Source: Bacteroidota bacterium | GTDB lineage: Bacteria > Bacteroidota > Bacteroidia > Flavobacteriales > Weeksellaceae | Assembly (NCBI GenBank): GCA_018266965.1 | Contig: JAFDZJ010000295.1 | Location: 1-22,830, forward strand | DNA length: 22,830 nucleotides | Direction: 5' to 3' | Part shown: positions 6,685-14,127 of the stretch, piece by piece | Layout: each line of letters begins with the position of its first letter | Position numbering within the stretch: the stretch's first letter is position 1 | The notes under the pieces: generated by a model | The model's database searches: none | What the model saw: the letters and a program-made list of their open reading frames with translations, nothing else | What the model was told of the DNA's origin: nothing | Made by a program: the position numbers and the translations under genes

Positions 6685-7212
6685 ATGAATATCAATAGCC
6701 TAGTACCATATATTCCTTATGCTTTTGCATTGTTTGTGGCAGTACCTTTTTTGGTATTGTTAAGACAATTTGTACATTACTACATCAATGCCAAAGAAAA
6801 AGAACTGAAAACTGCAGGATTAGTTGCAGGGCAATCGTCGAGAATTCATGCTTTTGAAAGAATGACCCTCTTTTTGGAAAGAATAAAACCTTCCAACCTT
6901 GTTGCGAAATTTGATAAAAATCTAGCAATTCATGAGTTTGTCTTTCTTACAGAAAAAGGCATACAAGAAGAATTTGATTACAATTCTACCCAACAATTGT
7001 ATATATCTTCCGTCAATTGGCAAAATATTATTGCTGCTAAAAATAAAATTATTAGTCTGCTACATTCCACCTATGAAGGATTGGGGAGTAATGCAAATTT
7101 AGACGACTATAAAACAGTCTTTTTGATGAACTGCAACAACGAAGGCGATTTCATCAACCAGACTATCGAAGAGATAAAAAAAGAACTTTTAATATTAAAT
7201 TTTAACCTTTAA
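6685..7212 (+). CDS. Membrane-anchored conserved-looking hypothetical protein
   Basis: The 175-residue protein has one N-terminal hydrophobic segment (residues 7-26, PYIPYAFALFVAVPFLVLLR), then a soluble, probably cytoplasmic domain. Early in that domain is an arginine/glutamate-containing helix (SSRIHAFERMTLFLERIKPSNLV, about 52-74), followed by mixed helix/strand sequence with IHEFVFLTEKGIQEEFDYNSTQQLY. I recognise the general look of an uncharacterised Bacteroidota family but cannot name a function. It ends 5 bases before the pyrophosphatase gene, so the two are almost certainly co-transcribed. Whether it works with the pyrophosphatase is not known. Confidence 0.75.
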   Translation: MNINSLVPYIPYAFALFVAVPFLVLLRQFVHYYINAKEKELKTAGLVAGQSSRIHAFERMTLFLERIKPSNLVAKFDKNLAIHEFVFLTEKGIQEEFDYNSTQQLYISSVNWQNIIAAKNKIISLLHSTYEGLGSNANLDDYKTVFLMNCNNEGDFINQTIEEIKKELLILNFNL

Positions 7213-7217
7213 AAAAA

Positions 7218-7829
7218 ATGATTCCAAATTTCAAAGCACACCCTTGGCATGGTATTTCTGCTGGAGAACAAGCTCCGGAAGTAGTAAATGTATTTGTAGA
7301 GATTGTGCCTGCAGACACCATAAAATACGAAATTGACAAAGTAACGGGTTATCTGAAAGTAGATAGACCTCAAAAATTTTCCAATATTATCCCAGCTTTG
7401 TATGGTTTTATCCCTAGAACTTATTGCCACGACGAAGTGAAAAAATTAGCCATAGAGTCCGGCTCGGTAGATGTAGAAATGGGCGACAATGATCCATTGG
7501 ATATTCTCGTACTTAGCTCCCACAATATTCATTCCGGAGGATTGATGATGGATGCAATACCTATCGGAGGATTCAAAATGATAGACAAAGGCGAGGCTGA
7601 TGACAAAATAGTTTCGGTAATGGTTGGTGATCACGCTTTTGGACATTTTAGAGACATTAGCGAATTGCCAGAAGCAGAAGTCAATAGATTGATGCACTAT
7701 TTCCTTACTTATAAAAATCTACCAAACGAACCTGCCAAATGTAGAATAGACAATATATATGGAGCAGAACATGCCAAAAAAGTTATCCTAGCTTCTCAAG
7801 AAGATTATGCTAACAAATTCGGAGGTTAA
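7218..7829 (+). CDS. ppa: Soluble family I inorganic pyrophosphatase
   Basis: This cytoplasmic enzyme hydrolyses pyrophosphate to two phosphates and so pulls nucleic acid, aminoacyl-tRNA and lipid synthesis forward. The 203 residues contain the family I signature with the metal-binding aspartates in GDNDPLDILVL (D90, D92, D95), the earlier FSNIIPALYGFIPRTY segment (54-69; substrate-binding tyrosine and arginine) and a later aspartate pair in DKGEADDKIVSV. It resembles the Bacteroidota branch of the family, slightly longer than the 175-residue E. coli enzyme. It follows the hypothetical gene by 5 bases and ends at a clear terminator. The membrane pyrophosphatase gene lies directly downstream in its own unit. 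Confidence 0.95.
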   Translation: MIPNFKAHPWHGISAGEQAPEVVNVFVEIVPADTIKYEIDKVTGYLKVDRPQKFSNIIPALYGFIPRTYCHDEVKKLAIESGSVDVEMGDNDPLDILVLSSHNIHSGGLMMDAIPIGGFKMIDKGEADDKIVSVMVGDHAFGHFRDISELPEAEVNRLMHYFLTYKNLPNEPAKCRIDNIYGAEHAKKVILASQEDYANKFGG

Positions 7830-7860
7830 ACATTTGTTATAAACCATCAAAAATACCATG

Positions 7861-7889
7861 AACAGTAGGCTTTGCTTACTGTTTTTTTT
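7861..7889 (+). terminator. Rho-independent terminator after ppa
   Basis: AACAGTAGGC and GCTTACTGTT pair over 10 positions (one G-T pair) around a TTT loop (7861-7883) and are followed by a run of seven T. Confidence 0.85.
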
Positions 7890-7953
7890 GTTTTGAATTT
7901 TTGAATTTTCAATTATTGATAATATTTAACTAATTTTTATCATGTTTTTATTT

Positions 7954-7980
7954 TTTGTGTTAAATTATTTATTATTTTTA
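7954..7980 (+). promoter_or_regulatory. Possible promoter of the membrane pyrophosphatase gene
   Basis: TTTG (7954-7957) and TATTTTTA (7973-7980) resemble the -33 and -7 boxes, but the spacer is only 15 bases and the last -7 base is A rather than G. It lies 35 bases before the ATG at 8016. Confidence 0.3.
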
Positions 7981-8015
7981 GGGTTTAATAACAATCAAAT
8001 ATAAAATATTAAACT

Positions 8016-10769
8016 ATGAATTTATTCTTATTGATTCCCATTTTTGGGATTGTAGCATTGCTATACACTTTTTTACAAAGTAACTGGGTAAGCAAACAGC
8101 CCGAAGGAAACGACAAAATGAAAGAGATTTCCGGTCATATTGCCAATGGTGCAATGGCTTTTCTGAAAGCTGAATACAAAATACTATCGTATTTTGTTAT
8201 AATTGTAGCGGTGTTACTTGCTTTTATGGGTATGTCCAATCAAGACTCGCATTGGAGTATTGGGATAGCCTTTGTTGTAGGTGCAGTTTTTTCGGCTTTG
8301 GCAGGATTTATAGGTATGAAAATTGCCACAAAAGCCAATGTACGAACTGCCGAAGCAGCCAAAACATCATTGGCCAAAGCCCTAAAAGTTTCTTTTACAG
8401 GAGGCTCTGTTATGGGAATGGGTGTTGCTGGATTAGCGGTTTTGGGTTTAGGTGCATTATTTTTAATCATTAAACAAATTTTCGCCCCCGATGCAACTGT
8501 AGATTCCAAAGGAATGATGCAAACTATTGAAATCCTAACTGGATTTTCTTTGGGAGCAGAGTCTATTGCTCTTTTTGCAAGAGTTGGTGGAGGTATCTAT
8601 ACCAAAGCTGCCGATGTAGGTGCCGATTTGGTAGGAAAAGTAGAGGCAGGAATTCCGGAAGATGACCCTAGAAATCCTGCAACAATTGCAGATAATGTTG
8701 GAGATAATGTTGGAGATGTTGCTGGTATGGGTGCAGATTTGTTCGGTTCCTATGTTGCAACTGTTTTGGCAACCATGGTATTGGGAAGAGAAACACTATC
8801 AGTAGATAATTTTGGTGGTTTTGCACCCATCTTGTTACCAATGCTAATTGCTGGTTTAGGAATTATTTTTTCAATTATTGGAACTTTTTTTGTGAAAATT
8901 TCCGAAAATACTCCTTTGGATACTACCAAAGTACAAAATGCTCTTAACCTAGGTAACTGGGGAAGTATTGTGATAACCGCCATATCTTCTTATTTTTTGG
9001 TAAATTATCTTCTCCCGGCAAAAATGACTCTTCGTGGACACGAATTTACAAATACAGGAGTTTTCGGAGCTATAATGGTAGGTCTTTTGGTAGGAACGCT
9101 TATGAGTATTATTACCGAATTTTATACAGCCATGGGAAAAAGACCTGTTGCAAGTATTGTGAAACAATCTTCTACGGGACACGCTACTAATATTATTGGA
9201 GGATTATCTGTAGGTATGGAATCTACATTTTTGCCAATTTTAGTATTGGCAGGAGGTATTTTTGGTTCTTATATTTGTGCAGGACTTTATGGAGTTGCTA
9301 TTGCTGCAGCCGGAATGATGGCTACAACTGCTATGCAATTAGCCATAGATGCTTTTGGACCTATTGCAGATAATGCTGGTGGAATTGCCGAAATGAGCGA
9401 ATTGCCAAAAGAAGTACGAGAAAAAACAGACATTTTAGATGCCGTAGGAAATACTACCGCTGCTACGGGAAAAGGATTTGCAATTGCTTCCGCAGCTCTT
9501 ACTGCATTGGCATTGTTTGCGGCTTTTGTTGGAATTGCTGGTATTGATGGAATTGATATTTACAGAGCCGATGTATTAGCAGGATTATTTGTAGGTGCCA
9601 TGATTCCTTTTATTTTCTCATCATTGGCTATTACAGCGGTAGGACAAGCAGCAATGGCAATGGTAGAAGAAGTTAGAAGACAATTCCGAGAAATACCAGG
9701 GATATTAGAAGGTACTGGAAAACCAGAATACGACAAATGTGTTGCTATCTCTACCGACGCTTCTATTAGGAAAATGATGCTTCCCGGAGCTATCGCCATT
9801 ATCTCTCCTTTGATAATTGGATTTATTTTCGGTCCCGAAGTTTTGGGTGGATTTCTAGCAGGAGCAACTGTTGCAGGAGTGCTTATGGGAATGTTTCAAA
9901 ACAATGCAGGAGGTGCTTGGGATAATGCAAAAAAATCTTTTGAAAAAGGTGTGGACATCAACGGACAAACTTACTACAAAGGTTCCGACCCTCACAAAGC
10001 ATCGGTAACAGGAGATACTGTAGGTGATCCTTTCAAGGATACTTCTGGTCCATCTATGAATATTTTAATTAAATTAATGTCGATTGTGTCTTTGGTTATC
10101 GCCCCAACATTGGCAACTTTGCATAAAGACAAAATTGAACATAACAGAGAGGAAAAACTAAAATCCTTACAATTGAAATCGGTTGCTACTAATGATGTAC
10201 TTGTTGCGACAGCTGTTGCAGATGATGTTGCTGATATGATAGCTACTGCAAAACCAATAGTAGAGGGTAGCCTAAACAAAGATGGAGATTTTGTGTATGA
10301 AACTGGAGAAATTGGACATATAAAACTAAAAGATGGTAAACAATTGGATTTAGGAAAAAATAGTCAGATTTTAATGCTTTACAATGGCGTTTTGAACCAA
10401 AGTCCAGCAGTATTGAATAAAGAAAAATGGTTTACTATTGAAAATTTGTATTTCGAAAGTGGCAAAGAAACATTGAAACCAAGCTCTACCCAACAATTAG
10501 AAAATCTTGCCCTAATCATGAATGAGTTTCCAGATTTACAAATAAAATTAGGAGGCTATACCGATAATACTGGTTCGGAAGAAGGAAATATAAAACTCTC
10601 CAATGAAAGAGCGAAAACTGCCAAAGCAAAATTGGAGTCGCTCGGGATACAATCCAACAGGATAGAAGCTGAAGGATATGGCTCTCAATATCCGGTTTGT
10701 CCTGAAAACGATACTCCGGAATGTAAAGCCAAAAATAGAAGAATAGATGTTAGAGTCTTGAAAATGTAA
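8016..10769 (+). CDS. hppA: Membrane-bound ion-pumping pyrophosphatase fused to a C-terminal OmpA-like domain
   Basis: M-PPases couple pyrophosphate hydrolysis to export of H+ or Na+ across the inner membrane. Residues 1-702 form the complete pump (about 16 membrane segments). The catalytic loops include GGGIYTKAADVGADLVGKVE (191-210), the DDPRNPATIADNVGDNVGDVAGMGADLF loop (216-243) and the late ASVTGDTVGDPFKDTSGPS loop. A482 in GNTTAATGKG replaces the lysine of K+-independent enzymes, so it should be K+-dependent. Residues 703-801 are a linker with a short beta-rich segment. Residues 805-917 are an OmpA-like domain (LYFESGKETLKPSS, GGYTDNTGS with D850, LSNERAKT with R865) of the peptidoglycan-binding type. 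M-PPase C-termini face the periplasm, so this topology is consistent. G244 stands where Na+-PPases have a glutamate (LFESY), so the pumped ion is uncertain. 917 residues is far above the usual 660-770. Confidence 0.93.
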   Translation: MNLFLLIPIFGIVALLYTFLQSNWVSKQPEGNDKMKEISGHIANGAMAFLKAEYKILSYFVIIVAVLLAFMGMSNQDSHWSIGIAFVVGAVFSALAGFIGMKIATKANVRTAEAAKTSLAKALKVSFTGGSVMGMGVAGLAVLGLGALFLIIKQIFAPDATVDSKGMMQTIEILTGFSLGAESIALFARVGGGIYTKAADVGADLVGKVEAGIPEDDPRNPATIADNVGDNVGDVAGMGADLFGSYVATVLATMVLGRETLSVDNFGGFAPILLPMLIAGLGIIFSIIGTFFVKISENTPLDTTKVQNALNLGNWGSIVITAISSYFLVNYLLPAKMTLRGHEFTNTGVFGAIMVGLLVGTLMSIITEFYTAMGKRPVASIVKQSSTGHATNIIGGLSVGMESTFLPILVLAGGIFGSYICAGLYGVAIAAAGMMATTAMQLAIDAFGPIADNAGGIAEMSELPKEVREKTDILDAVGNTTAATGKGFAIASAALTALALFAAFVGIAGIDGIDIYRADVLAGLFVGAMIPFIFSSLAITAVGQAAMAMVEEVRRQFREIPGILEGTGKPEYDKCVAISTDASIRKMMLPGAIAIISPLIIGFIFGPEVLGGFLAGATVAGVLMGMFQNNAGGAWDNAKKSFEKGVDINGQTYYKGSDPHKASVTGDTVGDPFKDTSGPSMNILIKLMSIVSLVIAPTLATLHKDKIEHNREEKLKSLQLKSVATNDVLVATAVADDVADMIATAKPIVEGSLNKDGDFVYETGEIGHIKLKDGKQLDLGKNSQILMLYNGVLNQSPAVLNKEKWFTIENLYFESGKETLKPSSTQQLENLALIMNEFPDLQIKLGGYTDNTGSEEGNIKLSNERAKTAKAKLESLGIQSNRIEAEGYGSQYPVCPENDTPECKAKNRRIDVRVLKM

Positions 10770-10812
10770 ATTCTATAAAACAGATAGGTTTACAAAGACT
10801 AAACTTAAAAAT

Positions 10813-10845
10813 AATCCACCAAGAATAATTTTTTGGTGGATTTTT
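10813..10845. terminator. Bidirectional terminator between hppA and mnmD
   Basis: AATCCACCAA (10813-10822) pairs perfectly with TTGGTGGATT (10833-10842); the T-run on the plus side and the A-rich sequence before it serve convergent transcripts. Confidence 0.85.
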
Positions 10846-10847
10846 AA

Positions 10848-11549
10848 TTAAGAAAAATTGTTCGTTTTCCAAGCGTTTATCATTTCTCTCTTTCCGGGAG
10901 GGCCAGGTTTTTTTTCCACCTTCATATCCAATTCTTCTAAAATTCTTCTTACCGAACCTTTGGACGAATAAGTTGTAAACAGACCATTGTTGCTCATTTT
11001 GTTACATACCATCTCCAACAAAGGTTTTTCCCATAAGTCTGGTTGAACTCTTGCACCGAAACAATCAAAATATACCAAATCAATTGGTGGTAGTTCTAAA
11101 TTTAGAATATCAAAAAAATCACATTTTATTTTCTTTAAATAAAAATTTGGTACAATTTCAACAAGATTTTCCCACGGTACAGAATGTATTTTTTGTTCAA
11201 TTTCGGATAAATTTTGCTCCGAAAAAAGTGAAGCGTACTCCAAATTTGAACTTTCGGTATCACTTATGGGATATTTTTCCAAAGAAAAATAATTTATAAC
11301 ATGATATTTGTTAGTTTTTAAATATTCATTAATAGTAACCAAAACATTCAAACCTGTTCCGAAACCTAGTTCTAAAATATTAATTTCATTTTTATTAATG
11401 ATATTTATTCCGTTTTTGATAAATACATGTTCCGCTTCTTGAAATGCACCATGTACAGAATGATAGCTTTCATCTAATGATTTGATGTACAGTGTTTTGC
11501 TACCGTCTTTTGTTGTTTTTATTTCTCTTTCCAAGACTTTTTTTTTCAA
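10848..11549 (-). CDS. mnmD: tRNA 5-(methylaminomethyl)-2-thiouridine(34) methyltransferase MnmD (stand-alone)
   Basis: MnmD is the SAM-dependent methyltransferase that makes mnm5s2U at the tRNA wobble position. The protein (up to 233 residues) has the Rossmann SAM motif ILELGFGTGLN (58-68), an acidic strand end at YFSLEKYP (87-94), LVYFDCFGARVQPDLW (158-173) and the family ending FTTYSSKGSVRR with PGPPGKREMINAW (close to 192-229). Only the methyltransferase half is present. The FAD-dependent oxidase half of the bifunctional MnmC of gammaproteobacteria is absent, so another pathway must supply the nm5 or substrate form. The frame opens at a TTG (11549), and no ATG lies near. A second TTG at 11534 may be the real start because a minus-strand TAATTTTG (-7 like) covers 11554-11547. 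Confidence 0.87.
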   Translation of the reverse strand: MKKKVLEREIKTTKDGSKTLYIKSLDESYHSVHGAFQEAEHVFIKNGINIINKNEINILELGFGTGLNVLVTINEYLKTNKYHVINYFSLEKYPISDTESSNLEYASLFSEQNLSEIEQKIHSVPWENLVEIVPNFYLKKIKCDFFDILNLELPPIDLVYFDCFGARVQPDLWEKPLLEMVCNKMSNNGLFTTYSSKGSVRRILEELDMKVEKKPGPPGKREMINAWKTNNFS

Positions 11550-11563
11550 AATTACACGAAAAT

Positions 11564-11593
11564 TTTGATTATAAAAAAATTATGTTAAATTTG
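11564..11593 (+). promoter_or_regulatory. Promoter of ilvE
   Basis: TTTG (11564-11567), an 18-base spacer and TAAATTTG (11586-11593) match the Bacteroidota consensus fully. Transcription would begin near 11600, about 20 bases before the ATG at 11619. Confidence 0.75.
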
Positions 11594-11618
11594 TTCTATA
11601 CCATTTAAAATTTACAAA

Positions 11619-12680
11619 ATGATAATTCAAAAAACTACAAACCCAAGAATTTCTTCTTTCAATCCAAAAGATTTCACATTTGGTTGTGCATTTATAGACC
11701 ACATGATTATTTGCGAATACGACAATGGAAAATGGGGAGAACCAAAACTGATGCCTTACGGACCATTACCTTTTACACCTGCAATGATGGGTGTCAATTA
11801 TGGACAAGCTTGTTTTGAAGGTATGAAAGCTTATAAAGACGAAGCAGGAGAAGTTTTTTTATTCAGAATACAGAAAAATTTTGAAAGAATTAATAAATCT
11901 GCCAAGAGATTAGCCATACCAGAAATTCCAGAAGAAGCATTTATTGGTGGACTAAAAGCACTGATAGATATCGATAGAGATTGGGTGCCAACAGGGATAG
12001 GAAATTCTTTGTATATCCGTCCTTTGGTATTCGCAACAGAAGAAGCTCTGAAAGCTAGAATTGCTACCAAATATATGTTCGCAATAGTTGCTACACCTGC
12101 CAAAAATTATTATTCCGAACCAGTTTCTGTGAAAATTTCCGACCATTATTCCAGAGCTGCAAACGGTGGAGTAGGTTCCGCAAAAGCTGCCGGAAATTAC
12201 GCAGCGTCCTTCTATCCGACTCAATTGGCAAACGAGGAAGGTTACGAACAAATTATTTGGACAGATGATGCTACTCATCAATATTTTGAGGAAAGTGGTA
12301 CTATGAATGTTTTTGTAAGGATTAATGATACTATCTACACGCCTCCTACTTCAGAAAAAATATTGGACGGAGTAACCAGAGATAGTTTTATCACACTTGC
12401 TAAACACAAAGGTATAGAGGTGAAAGTAGAGCCTGTTGCTGTGGAAATGGTCATCAATGCTCATAAAGACGGTAGCCTAAAAGAAGCTTGGGGTGTTGGT
12501 ACAGCGGTTGTTACCAGTGCTTTCAAAGCGTTAGGATACAAAGGAGAGCGATTGGAACTTCCTGTTTTGCCAAAAGAAGAAAGTTTTGCTCTTACACTAC
12601 AAGAAGAGTTGGTCAATATACAAAATAACAAAACAGAAGACCCATTTGGTTGGAGAGTTTTAGTTGAAAAACAATTTTAA
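11619..12680 (+). CDS. ilvE: Branched-chain amino acid aminotransferase
   Basis: This class IV PLP enzyme interconverts leucine, isoleucine and valine with their 2-oxo acids, using glutamate/2-oxoglutarate. The 353 residues match the long (BCAT-II, eukaryote-like) form. Residues seen include MMGVNYGQACFEGMKAY (56-72), LYIRPLVFAT (131-140), the PLP lysine K189 in NGGVGSAKAAGNYAAS (182-197), the YFEESGTMNVF segment that contacts the cofactor, and the TPPTSEKILDGVTRDS substrate region. The ATG at 11619 fits both the family start and the promoter. It stands alone between mnmD (divergent) and its own terminator; no other ilv or leu genes are present in the window, so it may serve either synthesis or degradation. 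Confidence 0.96.
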   Translation: MIIQKTTNPRISSFNPKDFTFGCAFIDHMIICEYDNGKWGEPKLMPYGPLPFTPAMMGVNYGQACFEGMKAYKDEAGEVFLFRIQKNFERINKSAKRLAIPEIPEEAFIGGLKALIDIDRDWVPTGIGNSLYIRPLVFATEEALKARIATKYMFAIVATPAKNYYSEPVSVKISDHYSRAANGGVGSAKAAGNYAASFYPTQLANEEGYEQIIWTDDATHQYFEESGTMNVFVRINDTIYTPPTSEKILDGVTRDSFITLAKHKGIEVKVEPVAVEMVINAHKDGSLKEAWGVGTAVVTSAFKALGYKGERLELPVLPKEESFALTLQEELVNIQNNKTEDPFGWRVLVEKQF

Positions 12681-12764
12681 TTGTTTTTTTTAAACGGTTA
12701 TTCCAATAAAAAAATCAATCTATTCCAGAGGAGTTTTTCATCATTTAACATCTTCTATAATATA

Positions 12765-12803
12765 AAAAGCCAAGTTCCGAATTATTAGAACTTGGTTTTT
12801 TTT
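12765..12803 (+). terminator. Rho-independent terminator after ilvE
   Basis: CCAAGTTC (12770-12777) pairs with GAACTTGG (12788-12795) and is followed by eight T; the A-run before the stem extends the pairing. Confidence 0.85.
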
Positions 12804-12853
12804 AATTATTGAATTTCCGTATTATTGCAATTCCAAATTTTGCACTATTAAAA

Positions 12854-13966
12854 ATGAAATTTAAAAACAAATTATTAATAGCAGTAGCAGGACTATCGCT
12901 ACTTAGTTGTACCTCAATATATAAAAAAATGAATGTAAACAAAGAAATCTACGATGGACTATCCAATGGTCTATATGCTAATTTGCAAACTTCCAAAGGG
13001 AATATGATTGTGAAATTAGAAGACAAAAACTCTCCAGTTACTGTTGCCAATTTTGCAGGTTTGGCAGAAGGGAAAATAGAAAATACCGCCAAACCAAAAG
13101 GACAACCTTTCTATGACGGAACAATTTTTCATAGAATTATCAAAAATTTCATGATTCAAGGTGGTGATCCCAAAGGAACAGGAATGGGAGATCCAGGATA
13201 CAAATTCGATGACGAAAAAAACAATCTTCAACACACGGGAAAAGGAATTTTGTCTATGGCTAATTCCGGTCCAAATACCAATGGCTCACAATTTTTCATA
13301 ACCGAAGTAGCAACTCCTTGGTTGGATGGCAAACATACCATTTTTGGAGAAGTTGTAGTAGGTAAAGATTTGGTAGATGTAATTGCCAATGTAGAAACCG
13401 GTGCCCAAGACAAGCCAAAAACCGATGTTGTACTAGAAAAAGTTTCTATTTTCTCCAAAGGCGACGAATACAAAAATTATGATCCAGCCAAAATATTTGC
13501 CGAAGGTAAAGGAAAGATAAAAGAAAATAACCAAGTATATCTAGCCAAAGAAGCCGAAGAAAAAAAGAAAAAAGAAGAGGAATTTGCTGCCAAGCAAATG
13601 CAGTTGGTGGACGAAATGAAAGCTGGTATGACAAAGACCGACTCCGGTCTATATTATAAAATTACCAAAACTACCGAAGGCAAATCACCAAAAAAAGGAG
13701 AAACAGTAGCGGTACATTATGCAGGGAAATTGATAGATGGTAGTGAGTTCGATAACTCTTTCAAAAGAGGAGAACCAATAGAAATCCCTATCGGAATGGG
13801 ACATGTAATCAAAGGTTGGGACGAAGGAATAATGCTATTGAAAGAAGGAGAGACTGCTACACTTTTGATTCCGGCAGAAATGGGTTACGGAGCTAGAGGA
13901 GCAGGAGGAGTAATCCCGCCAAATGCTTGGCTGATTTTTGATGTAGAATTGGTTAAAATAAAATAA
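12854..13966 (+). CDS. Dual-family immunophilin lipoprotein (cyclophilin + FKBP peptidyl-prolyl isomerase)
   Basis: This protein (370 residues from the ATG at 12854) joins two unrelated prolyl isomerase folds. A type II signal peptide ends in the lipobox LLSC with lipidated C19. A cyclophilin domain follows at about 40-215, with FYDGTIFHRIIKNFMIQGGD (catalytic arginine in FHRI, then FMIQGGD), MANSGPNTNGSQFFIT and WLDGKHTIFGEV. A charged, lysine/glutamate-rich linker (about 235-270) leads to an FKBP domain at about 275-370 with VHYAGKLIDGSEFDNSFKRG, VIKGWDEGI and IPAEMGYGARG. It should sit in the periplasm, attached to a membrane, and help fold exported proteins. A frame opening 45 bases earlier at 12809 would put 15 residues before the signal peptide and is rejected. 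It is flanked by terminators on both sides, so it is probably transcribed alone. Confidence 0.92.
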   Translation: MKFKNKLLIAVAGLSLLSCTSIYKKMNVNKEIYDGLSNGLYANLQTSKGNMIVKLEDKNSPVTVANFAGLAEGKIENTAKPKGQPFYDGTIFHRIIKNFMIQGGDPKGTGMGDPGYKFDDEKNNLQHTGKGILSMANSGPNTNGSQFFITEVATPWLDGKHTIFGEVVVGKDLVDVIANVETGAQDKPKTDVVLEKVSIFSKGDEYKNYDPAKIFAEGKGKIKENNQVYLAKEAEEKKKKEEEFAAKQMQLVDEMKAGMTKTDSGLYYKITKTTEGKSPKKGETVAVHYAGKLIDGSEFDNSFKRGEPIEIPIGMGHVIKGWDEGIMLLKEGETATLLIPAEMGYGARGAGGVIPPNAWLIFDVELVKIK

Positions 13967-14067
13967 TAATTTCAATTTTTTTGTAATATTAATTTTGAAA
14001 ATACAGTTTGAAATTTGGTAATATCGTTTTTCTTACCATTTTAAAATATCAAAAATAACATCAACTT

Positions 14068-14092
14068 AAATCCGGATTTTTCCGGATTTTTT
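14068..14092 (+). terminator. Rho-independent terminator after the immunophilin gene
   Basis: AAATCCGGA (14068-14076) and TCCGGATTT (14081-14089) pair perfectly around TTTT, followed by further T. Confidence 0.87.
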
Positions 14093-14127
14093 GTATTCTA
14101 ACTATTTTAATTTGTATTTTTACCTCC

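Noticed and set aside
12809..12853. Earlier start for the immunophilin
   Set aside because: It would place 15 residues ahead of a perfect lipoprotein signal peptide.
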